The translations under genes were made by a program, and so were the position numbers. This document shows positions 12,101 through 24,664 of a stretch of DNA of 64,000 nucleotides, in pieces (the stretch's first letter is position 1; the number at the start of each line of letters is the position of its first letter). The DNA lies in assembly GCF_020283565.1 (NCBI RefSeq), contig NC_060062.1, forward strand, positions 59,970,409 through 60,034,408, given 5' to 3'. Origin of the DNA: Trifolium pratense. Lineage: Eukaryota > Streptophyta > Magnoliopsida > Fabales > Fabaceae. The notes beneath the pieces are model-generated. The model worked only from the letters and a program-made list of their open reading frames with translations. It was not told where the DNA came from and ran no database searches.

Positions 12101-15100
12101 TCATCTTCTGAAGCTTCCAGGGGCAGAAGAGTCTTTTACCTCAGAGTTAAATTCTTCATCATGGAGTTTGACGGCAGTGTAGGCACCTGCCCCAGCTAGT
12201 GCACCAATAATAGGGGCTACGAGATATATCCATAAGCCTTTGTAGTTGTTTGTAGCAATTGCTGGGCCTAATGTTCTTACTGGATTCATTGAACCTCCAG
12301 TTGCAGGCCTGCAGTTTATACAGTGTGGAAACAATAAGTTCATGAATTTTTCTCTTCCCAGCCCCTGTATTTTTTTTTTCTACCCCCATTTTTCCATTTT
12401 TACCATGAATGTGTTTTCCGAATTTTTTTTGCATTGAAAAAAACTTTAGAATGTGTTTTCCGAATTTATTGATCTAAAGGTGAAAACATATTTATACATG
12501 ATAAAAGGTTTGTTTCACTTGTGCACTATTAATTTTACCATAATTGTTTGATAATATAAAAATCTTTACATTCACAATGCATACTAATTAGATCTAGGAG
12601 AATGTTAACTTGTGCCCTTAAGGCACATGTTAAGGAAGTAAAAATAGAAATTATTAAATGCTAATTTGTGCATTTTGACTTTGCATTAAATTTCTTGTAT
12701 CATTAAATGTTGAATTTCTATTTTGGTATATCTTATCATGTGCCCTTAGGGCACATGTTAACAAGATCCTTAGATCTATTGTATAAACATGAATGTGATT
12801 ATAAAAATAATAACAATGACACTGAAAGTTTGGAAAATATATACCCAGCTATGAGTATGTTGAGCATGACAGTGGCTCCCACCGCGATTCCCGCAAGCTC
12901 ACCCACCTATATATATCATATCATGTTACCACAACTCATAATCCAGATTAATTAATTCATAAGGAGGTCCTTCGTCAAATAATTAAACAATCATACGAAG
13001 ATCCATATGTATAATTTCATCTACTTTCTATATACTTAGTGAGCATAGTGTTTTGAACAAACTAGTTATTCTATTTTTGTTTTTTTTGTTACAAGTTATA
13101 GTATTCCATTATTTGGTGCAACATGTAAGATTCCAAGTCCTACTTGTTAATTCAACTAGTACTATAGTGTATAGAGACAAATATCTCACTGCAAAACATG
13201 TAGATGCATGTTCATAAAGTAGTGATCACAAAAGAACGAATTTTATATATTCATTTAGTGATCAGGACAAAGGCTGTTGAGATATCTTTTCCATTATTGA
13301 CTCTCATCTTAACCTTTTGGATTTATATATGTGGCTCATCATGCCTCATGTACCCTGCTTTGTCTTGGTCGAATCTTTTTGGATTGCATGAATATTAGTC
13401 AATTTTTATTATCAAAATTAATTATTCTTCTTTATTTGTTTGTATATCTGAAAATAATTCACAAACTAAAATTGGAAATTTTAAGTGAAACTCAAGTTTT
13501 TTTTTTCTTTTTTTGGTAGAGAAGTGAAACTCATGTCTAGTTAATATAATAAACTCCAGTTAATATTGTTAGTTGAATTAAGTCTTACCTTCTTGAAAGA
13601 AAGAAAAAAGTAGAAGAAAAATAAAAGTCATAACATATTTGCAAATCATAAAATGTGTGTTTACTTATTTGATTTGGTCTAACATACACAAATAAAATTA
13701 GGGTCTGTTTGGTAAAAATAAGCTATAAGCTAGCTGATAGCTGATAAGCTAGCTGATAGCTGAAAAGCTAGCTTATAGCTGATAGCTGAAAAGCTAGCTT
13801 ATTGAAATTAAAGTGTTTGGTAAAATTAGCTTTTAAAGTGGTTATTAAATATAAAATTACATAATTGATAGTGGGTAGTTTATTTTTTAGAGTGAGTAGT
13901 TATTAAATTAAAGGGTAAAAATGGAATAAAGTGTAAAAAACTATAAGCTATAAGCTCAAATGCTACTTGAAATAGCATCTGAAAAAAAGCTATAAGCTAG
14001 TACAAAAAACTTGTTACCAAACACCTCTAATTTTTTGAAACAAGCTTATAAGCTCATATAATAAGCTATAAGCTAGCTTATTTGTGTTACCAAACAGAGC
14101 CTTAGTATTTTACCGTACACAATTTTTTTTATCAAATAGTCAAGTGACTAGAATTTCACCTTTTAAAGTAAATAAGTAGGATTATCAAAGTTAGAACCCT
14201 AGTCCCTACAATAATTGGCAATGTCCCTACCAATTGATACAAAATTTACCTTTCTTGTTGCCCCGGATCTGAGTTCATCCTCATACTTTTCTAAGGAAAG
14301 ATATGTAAACTTCGACAAACGATTGTTATTTGAACTAAAATTTGAATTTTTTAACTAAAATTTAATAGTTATTTGAGTTGAATGACTCTATTCCTAAAGT
14401 TCTTATAATAAAATATGTACATGATAATATATATACTTACAGCTCTTGTGTCGGTAGCCACAGCAGTGACAACAAACATGAGATTAAAGCTTATAATAAA
14501 CTCTAAAGCAAAAGCTTGGCCATATTCAACTGAAGGAACCGTCACTCCACCATTCATGAATGGATGAAAAACCCCTTTCAGAGTATATGATGCACATATT
14601 GATGCCAGAACTTGTGCACCAATATATAAAGGCACCTACAAAATTAATTCACAAAATTAAAAAGCTTATACTTAGTAAGCAAATATAATATAAGTACTCT
14701 TTAATTAACATATGATATATAGAAGAATATGAATAAAATAATTGATCGATATAATCACATGTGTCGATGTAATGTGGTACGTATCAGACAACAGACACAT
14801 ATAATCTGAAGGGTGGAGAAAGAAAAGAAAGAAGGCAAGTTAATTTTTTTTACATTTTTCCAAGGGAAGTGCTTTAATGCTGCAAAGGAAATGGTGACAG
14901 CAGGATTGAGATGAGCACCAGAAATGTGACCAGTTGATAAAATTATGATCATAACAGCTAGTCCAGTAGCTCCAGCACATCCAATTAGTGTCTCTGAGTT
15001 ATGTATCTTTTGGTTCACAATTGCAGTGGATATTCCAGCAAACATTAGAATGAATGTGCCTATAAACTCTGCTCCAACCTGCAGGTGTAATTGAAACCAA

Positions 15101-15733
15101 GTTTGAACTTGATATAATTGTTTACATATATGCAAGATTATAAATTCAAAAATAAATACACAACCGTTATTTGAACTGCAACATCAAGTTTTTATATATA
15201 TATATATATATATTTTAGATGAACCGTGAGTTTGATAAATTTACAGTTTGTCAGTATTATAGATAAAAATAGTTAATAGCATCATAGTTTTTATAAACGT
15301 TACATTTTGAAACTTCTACAAAAGTCACGGGACTACCGTGATTTGGTCAAACTAATTGTGATTATAAATATGCAATGTATTCTTAACTATTAAGGTCGTA
15401 TCAGCTGCATTTGACCGTAATTCTCGATGATATTAAAAATTACTTTGCGAATGTGATTTCAATTATTGTACATGTGATTTCAATTAAATGTACCTTTTTA
15501 GCAAGAGGGACAGGAGGAGGAGGCAAAGAGCAAGAGACTTTAGGTAAGGCACCATCTTCCAAAGTCCATTCTTGAACACTAAAACATTTCAAATTCTTGA
15601 GGAGTGACTTACTTCTACTAACAACAGAAGCATTTCCATTTCTCTCAGATTTGAAAGCACCAAAAAGAGGAGCACCAGGAGTACCTGGTGTTGCAGGGGT
15701 AGAAGGTACTGATGGGATTTCCTCATTGTCCAT
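12101..15733 (-). CDS. NIP6-1: Aquaporin NIP6;1-like (NOD26-like intrinsic protein, boric acid channel)
   Basis: Five exons: 15494-15733, 14854-15078, 14441-14635, 12845-12906 and 12101-12308. They give 309 aa (Arabidopsis NIP6;1 has about 305). The protein is a six-helix plasma-membrane channel. NIP6;1 moves boric acid and small solutes and helps distribute boron to young shoots. The long N-terminus ([20 protein letters not shown]) matches NIP6;1. The first pore motif is NPA (GAHLNPAVT) and the second NPV ([11 protein letters not shown]); NIP5;1 instead has NPS/NPV, which favours the NIP6;1 assignment. [20 protein letters not shown] and [15 protein letters not shown] are also family sequence. 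The C-terminus ends SFRR, as in NIP6;1. Introns carry a Tourist MITE (13701-14101), a hairpin MITE (12604-12762) and a (TA)n run near 15200. Confidence 0.95.
12604..12762. mobile_element. Hairpin MITE in NIP6;1 intron 4
   Basis: The left end GTTAACTTGTGCCCTTAAGG pairs with the right end (complement of GTGCCCTTAGGGCACATG plus TTAAC). Each terminus is itself a small palindrome around GTGCCCTTA. The element is 159 bp and non-coding; no target duplication was resolved. Confidence 0.6.
13483..13533 (-). mobile_element. Ultra-short retroposon tail with 12-bp target duplication
   Basis: AAGTGAAACTCA at 13483-13494 and 13522-13533 flanks a T-rich insert of 27 bp. On the minus strand this reads CTCTACC followed by A-runs. 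It lies in NIP6;1 intron 3. Confidence 0.5.
13701..14101. mobile_element. Tourist-like (PIF/Harbinger) MITE, 401 bp, in NIP6;1 intron 3
   Basis: The left end GGGTCTGTTTGGTAAA and right end ACCAAACAGAGCC form inverted repeats. They are flanked by TTA at 13698-13700 and 14102-14104, the 3-bp target duplication typical of PIF/Harbinger. The interior near both ends contains tandem AAGCTAGCTGATAGCTG-type units. Non-coding. Confidence 0.75.
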
Positions 15734-15870
15734 ACTCTAAATAATCACTTCCAAATTAAGCAGAGGTTTGTAGTGTAGGGTAGACAGACAAAGAGGCCTC
15801 GAGATTGATGCTGAAATTGTTTGTCTTAATATGTTAATTGTGATGAGAGTGCAAAACTAAGGTAACATGT

Positions 15871-15878
15871 ATATATAG
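15871..15878 (-). promoter_or_regulatory. Probable TATA box of NIP6;1
   Basis: CTATATAT on the minus strand lies 138 bp upstream of the ATG. A start site near 15845 would give a 5' leader of about 110 nt. That leader has no ATG-stop element of the kind that controls Arabidopsis NIP5;1 mRNA in response to boron. Confidence 0.45.
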
Positions 15879-16243
15879 AAATAGGATAGGTGGGGTAGCA
15901 ATTCATGTCTTAGGAAGGTGGGTATGTTTTTTTTAGTTTAGTAGGAGCTTGATGACTAAAAATTTCACAAAAATGAATAAGTAGAGTGTTTGGGGTTGAA
16001 ACATCAATCAACTCCTGCATAATATAATATATGTGATGTCTCTGCCAACTGAGGAAAGCTCACGAGAGACACAAAGCTAAGCTCAAGGTGGGTATGTTAA
16101 TGTAAATAAAAGTATTTTATATATTTATTCATGCAATTTATTTTTTTCATTTTATTATTCAATATGTATTTCTTTTTATTCTCTGTATCAATTACTCTCC
16201 CCCATCTTCCTATTGTTTCTATCTTCTACCCTCTCCTGCTGGG

Positions 16244-16295
16244 ATCACGATATTTTCACGTTTTTTTTTTGTTGATAATCACGATATTTTCACGT
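16244..16295 (-). mobile_element. Ultra-short retroposon tail with 18-bp target duplication
   Basis: ATCACGATATTTTCACGT at 16244-16261 and 16278-16295 flanks a 16-bp insert that reads TATCAAC plus nine A on the minus strand. The 18-bp perfect repeat makes chance very unlikely. Confidence 0.65.
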
Positions 16296-16607
16296 AGTTT
16301 CACGGAGTAGTTAATCTCATATTGAGATCGTATGATCAAAATTATTTTGTTTCACACATGAAACGATTTAATTCCCTAGTTAGATTTTATAGATTAATAC
16401 TTTCAACTATAAGATGAATCAAAGGTCGATCAATCTCTAATCGTAGAGTTGATAGAAGATTCAAATTTCTCACTTTTTCTTCATGTTTCATTGTCTTGTA
16501 TAAAAAATGTTAAACTATATTACCATATAAGGATTTTTAGTTTTTTTGGTAGAATACGATATATAAGCATTTTATTCATATATAGTGTAAAAATTCAGTC
16601 ATTCATG

Positions 16608-16650
16608 ATTACTCGATCATTGTTTTTGGTCAAATAATTACTCGATCATT
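16608..16650 (-). mobile_element. Ultra-short SINE tail with 14-bp target duplication
   Basis: ATTACTCGATCATT at 16608-16621 and 16637-16650 flanks a 15-bp insert that reads TATTTGACCAAAAAC on the minus strand. TTGACCAAAA is exactly the 3' end of the full SINE at 42759-42895. Confidence 0.6.
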
Positions 16651-18116
16651 TAATGTTTAATTTTCATCATATCTAACTTTAAAGTCATATAAATTATGAT
16701 TTGTGAATTGTGATTGATTAAATAAAGATTAAGATGCCATTGTATAACTATTTTTCACATTTTCTTAATAAAATTAATTTCTTAAATATTGAAATGGCAT
16801 TTATCAATTTTATTTTATCAAGTTAACTCCTTAGAGACAACAATCACAAAGTTCATTCATACTCATAAGACTTCTATCTAAGAGGACCCATCTTAGTTAC
16901 ACGTGGGCACAAACCCAATCACATGATAGTCTAACCCCATTTCTCACTCCAAAGTCCAAACTCGTTTATAATTTTTTCTCTTTGACAGGTCATGTATAAA
17001 TTGTTAGTACGTTAATTGTTATGCTACTTTTTTCTTTTTTAGAGGACTTGAATCATGAATCTTCATCTTCTTAACCCTTAGTTCAACCAGCTCAATCGAT
17101 TGAACTACTCATCACACTCATTTTTGGTAGGCACTTCACATAATATATTATATTAATTACATTTGTTGTTATTGTTCACATGATTAAAAACAATATATGA
17201 GATAGAAGTTATTGAAAAGAGTTGGTTAAAGTTTTTTGTTTTGGTTGTAAATTATTTGGTACAAGTCATTAAACAAATACCTTAGCAATTGAGAGACATA
17301 ATTAAAGATAGCGTTCATAAGTAAATAGACTAACTTATAATTATATATACACCGTACGTGTGGTTGTCAATGCCTTAATTAACACTTTGTGATATTGCAA
17401 ATTATTGTATTGTATTATAAGGCAAAACATTTTTTTTGGAATGGTGCAATGGATTTATACTGTATTTTATTGATTTGTCTAGAATATAAAAAATCTCAAA
17501 ACCAACGTACGATAGAACTCGCGGTAGTTGAGTTACAGAATCCCAATAGAAAAAGGAGAAATGAAATTAGTGGTTGAAAAATGATCAGAAAATAAAAGAA
17601 ATATATGTTGTGGGGATGGAATAATGTAAGAAGCTTACAGGGATTGAATTTGGAGTACTCTAAAGTGCACTCACATTAATCCATTCAACATGTTAAAGGA
17701 CCAAAATCCTTAAACCGTCATACATCAACAAAACAATTATGGGCAATGGCTTTTTTATATCAACCGTTAACTATGCCTTCGTTTTGTTTATTCTCCACTT
17801 CCATTTTTGTGCTTTCCTTAGCTTATATGGTCATTCCCCTACCATATTAATGTTTTTTCAGGACTGAGTGGGGCTTGAAACAAAGTTTTTTATAGAGAGA
17901 TTGATGTTGGTGGGTTATAGGACCAAATTTTATTCTAAAAATTAGTAAAAGATGAAAACAAATGTATAGTAGCACAATTGTATAATTCTAAGAGTGTGTT
18001 TCCATTAAGTAATTAGAAATTTTAGAGGATTTCGGATTTTAAGCAATTCAAATGGTTATATTTGAATTACTTTAATTTCTAAATGTGTATGTTTGGATAG
18101 ATTAATGAAAATTTTC

Positions 18117-18345
18117 ACCGTGAACATTTTTGGGCCACTTTTATGAATTTATAATGTTTTGGGTCAAATTTAAAATTTGGAAAATAGACCTCGATCAATT
18201 TGCAATTTTCAAAAATGTAAAGGACCGATTTTTAAAAAATTAGGGGCCAATTTGTAATTTTCAAAATCTTTAGGGGTCAATTTGCAATTTTTTTAAAGTT
18301 TATAGGGTCAATTTGAAAAAATTAAAACATATGGGAGGAATTTTT
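18117..18345. repeat. Degenerate short repeat
   Basis: About six diverged blocks of the type 'TTTAGGGGTCAATTTGCAATTTT' at roughly 30-50 bp spacing. They resemble the arms of MULE-type MITEs elsewhere in the window, but no partner arm or target duplication was found. Confidence 0.4.
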
Positions 18346-19369
18346 TTAAATTCTAGCTTTTACATCACAATAATTTATTGAATCCACATTAGACAATTAC
18401 TTTTTGTTGATATCTTTTAAGAATTTTTACTTCATGTTTAAATTCTTTGTATTCTTCTTATAGGCTTATAGACACTCTAATCTTCCAAAAAAAACGCCAC
18501 ACGCAACTTTTGTGGGCGGCAAAGATGCTAATTGTAACTTTTATTTTGTGATAACATTCTGGTCTTTAGGAAAATATGATATGATAATCTAGAGTTTGAT
18601 TATGAGATATGTAAAATTTGATAAAAAAATTATTTCAACTGTGAGTTTAACTTGAATATTCTTTTGAACGATTCATTCTAAAAATAGTTCATTAATCACT
18701 TGAACTCAATATATTCATTACGATCATCGTAACTTTTCTCCCAAAGAATCAGCATATATATAGTAAGTTGATATTAATGTCTGAACTACATTTCTCTAAG
18801 CGGAACATCAAAATCAAATCTAGAGAGGAAGAGAGACCCTAAAAGTGTCTTCAAAGAAAGCATGTCAGTACTATATGGAAAAAATTCTCTAGTGACTTGA
18901 ACATTTGTGGTTGTGTTTTTCCCTCACTTTTGACTCTCATCATCAGAATAAGTACCCATTTCATATCAATGCATGTCTTCATCTTAAAAGTTGACAAATG
19001 CCTACCAATTAATATATCAATTTTGTTTTAACCAAAACATTGATTGATGGTAGAGAGACTTCCACAATAGCATAATTGGATGAACATTGAATATAACCAA
19101 CCAAACATAATGGATTGACTCATGAGATATAACAAGGAAAATTATTATTGTAAAATTCTTTATTTAATCATTATACCTTGTAATTTGTATTTTTTCACAA
19201 GCTAATAAAAGTAGACACTCGGGGGAAATACTAAAACTGTAGTCATACTCATTTATCTACACACAATGTTATATTACATCAACTTTAGTGTGAAAAAGAC
19301 ATTTGCCACATCTTCAGGGTAAATTATTTTGAGGCCGTTGGAAGATTTTCAGCTTGATTCATGGATTGT

Positions 19370-19790
19370 CATTTTTTTTTGAATGGCAAAGATATATTTA
19401 TATATAGTTTATATATAATAAAAAGATGTATTAATTAGTACATATCGAAAAACCAAAAATAAAGACTAAACAAAGAGGTCTAATGCCACAAACAACAAAA
19501 ATATCCCCATTATCCGGTCAACACATTAAAGGACCTCAACACCAAAAAGACAGTACCAACTATCTAAAGTCGATCTAAACCTGAACCAAAGTGGAGAAGA
19601 GCTACTCAGAGGAGTAGACGGACTTGGAACATGCCATCAACCAATTAAAGACAACAAGACTCGTCACCAAAACTCACCAACCGCTATCAGCTCCTGCATA
19701 AGATAGGTTGCATCTCTCACTCATAGAAGGAGCAAGGGTCACTAGAATTCTTAGCTAGATACCACTTCCAAGATGAAAGTTTTTTTTTTT
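19370..19790 (-). mobile_element. Possible LINE 3' fragment
   Basis: A poly-T tract followed by GAATGGCAAAGATATATTTA matches the style of plant L1 3' ends read on the minus strand. The segment then becomes more GC-rich and repeat-like than its surroundings up to about 19790. No reading frame or target duplication was confirmed. Confidence 0.3.
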
Positions 19791-20446
19791 AAACTAAAGA
19801 TTCGAAAGAAACAGTTCCTCTAGTAAAGATGATTTGTCATGTGATGTTAATCAAACGATGGTTGTTTGGTGAGAAGGTACATTTTTTTATGGATTGAAAG
19901 TGCAATATTATGTTGTACGTAACAAAGTCCATTTTAAATTTTTGTGGAATACTGAATATCTTTTATTAATAATTGCATATTTTAATAAATATTGAAGTCA
20001 AGTAGAACGAAGTCTACTATGAGCATTTTTTTTAATGCTTCTACATTTTGAAAATTCAAATTTAAATTCTCTAAGATTAAATGAAAATGATCCGTGTCAT
20101 CTTATTCGAACAATATTTTATTGATGTATTTGATTTAGAGGTAGATAAGAGAGAGATGTTCACTAAAAACACAATACAATGCATTTGGTTTGGATGTAGA
20201 AAGTAGCACCAATATTCAAGCAAATAATGAAATAAAAATGGTCAAAGTTTGCTGGCATGTTGTATCATTTTGTCCTCCACTTAGTTCACTCAGTATCAAT
20301 TGGTCAACTTATATGTCAAAATATATAGAATTTTGCTTGCCAATATATCAATCTTGTGCCATTCATTTTCTTATATTTTTTTTGTCATGACTTCAATCAT
20401 GTACTCACTTTTAATTAAACTTAGCTCGGTATAATTTGAATAAAAA

Positions 20447-20640
20447 GCATGTTGGGTCCAAATAAGCCGTCCAGAAAATAAATACTAGTATTGTGGAGAA
20501 TATATATGGGACAACGAATACATAGATACTAGAATGTGCAATGTAGATGAGTTTGATGACCTACCATATTATTCCATAAAATTCCTTAAAATATGACATT
20601 TCAATCCACACTGTTTTGGAATGATGATAAAGTTAAAACC
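20447..20640. repeat. Upstream block of the FDM tandem duplication (copy 1 side)
   Basis: GCATGTTGGGT through ATGATGATAAAGTTAAAACCAG is repeated at 28398-28610 with about 85-90% identity by eye. It marks the left end of the duplicated unit, now separated from gene copy 1 by later insertions. Confidence 0.75.
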
Positions 20641-21962
20641 AGGAAGTACTCCTTCATGTTTAATCTAAAATTTCAATCATATTTTATCGTTTTGCAAAAC
20701 TAGCTCAGTTTACATTTTACCTCACTAGTAGTTATGAAACTTGTCAAGGTGGCCCATAAAAATTAGTATAAACCACTTACACTTGATGGAATTTTCATCG
20801 TCATTCATTCCCCAATAAAAAGAGGGTTAAAAAAAAAAGGATTGGTTTTGCTTGCTCCATGCATGCCTTGCTGCCTCATTAATTGCTTGGAATGCAAGCA
20901 AGCATGGTTAGCGTTTAAAAATTCACTCATTTATTTGATTTTGGTTATTCTGTAATCTGGTTGAACTAGATTGACTCAGATCAGAGTTGATCAGATTAAA
21001 CTGCATATCATTCGACTTGAACTTGTTTAAAAATATTTGTATTTTAAATTCTTTTATAATACTTTTATTCTTTTTATTTATTTATTTATCATTCAATACA
21101 ACTTTAGTTAAACCAAGCAAAACGATAGTCAAATCTATTGAAACATAATCCCGAATGTTTCACGGAGTATTTCACCTAAAATTTGTTAATTTCACCTAAA
21201 AAGGAATGGAAGGGGTAACTTTTACCAACGAACATATGAATAGAACATAAATTATTTAGCCAATAGTTCTTTATTTTTTCTTTGAACAAAAAACTTTGCT
21301 TTTTGTTGTATATATATTGTGTTTGCTGTCATTGATTGGCAAAGAAAATAATAAGTAAGCAACATATTGAATAATAAGGGCGAAATAAATTAATTATAGG
21401 ATCATTGTCCCTAGCCAATGTCAACCACAACTTTATATTGCATCTTTATGCTAACTACTACAGTATAATCATGAAGGAATCAGTGATTTGTTATTTGTTT
21501 TGGGTCTAATCCCCGACAATTAAAGCTTAGAAACTTTTATACCTTGAAGCATTTTCCTCCCTCATACATCCCTTAATTTATTTTTAAACAAGAATCGAAA
21601 ATAGTTTTTAAGAGTTTTTTTTTTAACAGTAATTATTTCAAAGCAACTTTTTAATTTGATCATAATTTATATTTTTTTTAATAAATTATATATAACTAAT
21701 AGATGAAATTTTCTAAAAGTGATTTTTTTTTAAAAAAAAAATAATTAAAAAAATTCTACGGTCCTTAAATATTAAGAAGCTTAATAAAACTAGTATATTT
21801 ATAGTAAAAGACAAAGGAGTATTTGACAAAATTACGTGTTATTTTTATAGTGTTGCTTGTTCTTCTATGAAAGAAAAACATATGGAATATTTATTCACAT
21901 GATGAAAATACAAAACATCATAATCAGGTCTCTTTCTGTTATCCTACTATTTTTGTTTAGAG

Positions 21963-22130
21963 TTTAATTGATATGCACCGATGGTGTAAAATAGTTTTAC
22001 ACAATCGTCAAATAAACAACCATTATTTTATCATGTCATATCAAGAAAGTAGAGTGATGTGGCGAAAAACATGGTTGATATTGATTGATAGTGTAAAATT
22101 ATTTTACACCATCGGTGCATATCAATTAAA
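21963..22130. mobile_element. Palindromic MITE, 168 bp
   Basis: The left end TTTAATTGATATGCACCGAT and right end ATCGGTGCATATCAATTAAA are perfect complements. The arms extend through GGTGTAAAATA-TTTTACAC. The palindrome runs to the ends, so the target duplication cannot be separated from the arms. Confidence 0.75.
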
Positions 22131-22189
22131 TCCTTTTGTTTAATGAGAAAAAAAATAAAAACAACTATATCCTGAAAAATGACACTCCT

Positions 22190-22234
22190 AAAGCATAATT
22201 TAGGTTGCGTGAAAAAAAAAAGCATAATTTAGGT
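22190..22234 (+). mobile_element. Ultra-short retroposon tail with 16-bp target duplication
   Basis: AAAGCATAATTTAGGT at 22190-22205 and 22219-22234 flanks a 13-bp insert TGCGTGAAAAAAA. Confidence 0.55.
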
Positions 22235-22354
22235 AGCGGTTCATAAATCATAATTAAAGACTTTGGATCATTAGCTCCAATATTTTCGCTAGAATATCGG
22301 TATGCACAAATATTTCCTTCATGAAAATATAATATTTAATTTGGATTCCTACAT

Positions 22355-22424
22355 AAATCAAACGTGTATTTCCTGACCAAAAAAAAAAATCAAACGTGTA
22401 TTTCCTGACCAAAAAAAAAAAATC
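22355..22424 (+). mobile_element. CCTGACC-poly(A) insertion, 17-bp repeats, doubled
   Basis: AAATCAAACGTGTATTT at 22355-22371 and 22387-22403 flanks CCTGACC plus A-run. The unit is then followed by a second CCTGACC plus A-run and a partial third AATCAAA. Either a tail inserted and was tandemly duplicated (32-bp period), or two insertions used the same site. Confidence 0.5.
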
Positions 22425-22536
22425 AAATGGCTATTTGTGTGTGCTTAATTGTGGAGAAATGAATTTCTAACCACAAGACTACTTGACAAAAAAACCGTAG
22501 AGAAAAAACTAAAACAATAAACAACGTTTTAAAAAA

Positions 22537-23541
22537 GAGTAATCAGTCAATTTAGTCCCTAAACTATCACTCTCTCACCAACTTAGTCCCTAAACTATTA
22601 AAACCAACTAAAAGGTCCCTAAACTATATTCACATCCTTCAATTTAGTTCCTAAACTATTTTCCATCCATCAATTTAGTCCTCCGTTATATTTTCCTTTA
22701 ACTGTTCTTTAAAACCCTAAAATCCAAAAGCTACTTTTACGCTCCAATTCCGGTTGTCGTCGTTGTTTTAAGGTACGTTTTTCATGCCAACTCCAGGATT
22801 AAGCTGAGGATCACGCAATGAAGGACCTTCTACTTAGTGCTTTTGTTTGATTGTTGCTTATAATATTTGGTTTTTTGTAATGATGCATGCTAGTTTTCTA
22901 GTAATGAAATTATGGTTTATGATTAATATTGTTCTTTAGTTAACTATGGATTGTGATTTAATTAGTTCTTTTGATGGATAATGGATTTGTTGACTTATGT
23001 AATGAATTTGATGTATTATGGTTTAGTTGATTTATGTAATGAAGATTATGGTTTATGGTTTAAATTATGGTAAAGTTTGTTTTTTGGTTTTTGTTGATTT
23101 AGCAGTAATGTTTTATTTGGTTTAGCAGTAATGAATTTGTGTTGTTACTAGGTAGTGAACGAATTTGTGTTGTTACTAGGTAGTGAACGAGACAAAGGAT
23201 GATTTAGCAGTAATGAATTATGTTAAAAATGAATTTGATTTAACAGTAATGATTTAACAGTGTTGTTACTATTTTGTTGTTTTTAAAGATAGTTTAGGGA
23301 CTAAATTGAAGTATTTTTTATAGTTTAGGGACTACTAACAGTCACTTAACGGAAAAGTTAACCGAGGGACTAAATTGAAGGATGTGAATATAGTTTAGGG
23401 ACCTTTTAGTTGGTTTTAATAGTTTAGGGACTAAATTGAAGGATGTGAATATAGTTTAGGGACTTTTTAGTTGGTTTTAATAGTTTAGGGACTAAGTTGG
23501 TGAGAGAGTGATAGTTTAGGGACTAAATTGACTGATTACTC
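22537..23541. mobile_element. Non-autonomous Mutator-type element, about 1.0 kb
   Basis: A perfect 10-bp target duplication TTTTAAAAAA (22527-22536, 23542-23551) flanks long inverted arms starting GAGTAATCAGTCAATTTAGT. The arms are built from 'TTTAGTCCCTAAACTAT' blocks. The right arm contains an extra internal copy of about 70 bp. The interior is AT-rich with a short direct repeat at 23127-23190 (GAATTTGTGTTGTTACTAGG twice). No transposase frame is present. It inserted upstream of FDM copy 1 after the tandem duplication, since copy 2 lacks it. Confidence 0.85.
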
Positions 23542-24664
23542 TTTTAAAAAACAGATCATGTATCAAACTAGCGAGATTTTTATTTCATACTTTAATTGGT
23601 TCATTTCAATTCAGCATCCATCAAATGGAAGAAAAACAAATAAATAAATAAGTGAAAATTTATTTAAAAATTAAATTAACACAAATTAAATTTATAAAAC
23701 ATTGACAAAAACCAAATCAAATTATGGGTTTTATTTTATCAGGTAAGTATGGGTAACACAAATGGGGGGTGCCAATAGCACTTTTAACTATAATTTCTTG
23801 AATTTCTTTGATGGTAGCCCAGCCCAATACTTGAATCCCATACAGTCGCGAACACTGTTATAACTTACTCCAATCATAATTCCAAAACAATTTATTACCA
23901 TTATTACTCACTCCTTGGATTAAGGTATTCAACTTTTCATTTCCACTCTTTTCAGTTCTCACGCTTTAGCTGTCATCATTTCTCACACAAAGTCAGTGAA
24001 AATCTTTCTCTCTCTCGATTTTGTTCTTCTATCAGTTACTAGTAAGTACATTGTTGCTGAGATTTTTCTACATTGAAAATGATGAATTATGTATCATTTG
24101 TTGAATATATAGTGTTTGTTACTTTCTTTTCGATTTTTTCGTTTAATGGCTTAGTTAGATCATTTTGCAAATGTGATTTTTGATATTGCTAAAAAATCTG
24201 TTAATTGGTACCATTTGTGATGGTCAAGAGTAGAAGTTGAACTGTATTGACTTGAAATAGGAGTATAGCTTAAAATATGTTGCATTCTGCACGATCGGTT
24301 AAAAATAATTTGTTTTTGCATGTTATTTGTGATATTTACTTTCTTTTTATGTCAGGGTCTGTCTATGTTATTTTTAGTATGTGATTTTGAGTTGAATATC
24401 TATGTTTGATAGTGTAACTTGTATTTTCTATATATGTTTTTACCCATGGTAATTAAAATCCTGATTTGAATAGTAAAATATGATTTTGCGGTTATGCTTG
24501 CCCTTACCGATTAAGAGTACACATACTTGCAATCAACACGCTTTTATACCATTCGCGTTTTACACTTTTGGCTTCCTAAAAAGTAAAACTTCTATTATAA
24601 TAAGGACCCGAGGATGCAACTTTATACTTCTGAACTGACATTTATAATTGTATGCAGAGCTTCA

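Larger units (their letters stand above)
15890..20440. other. Gene-poor AT-rich region
   Basis: No gene is supported here; open frames are short and A/T-biased. The region contains two ultra-short retroposon insertions (16244-16295 and 16608-16650), a degenerate repeat at 18117-18345, a LINE-like segment at 19370-19790 and, at 17041-17110, an anticodon-less tRNA-like stretch probably from a SINE. Confidence 0.5.

Noticed and set aside
24614..24664. Upstream in-frame Met of the FDM copy 1 frame (17 extra residues)
   Set aside because: It lies before a good 3' splice site (TTGTATGCAG, ending 24657), and homologues begin at MDYSSEEESD-like sequence, so it is intronic. The same applies at 31018 in copy 2.
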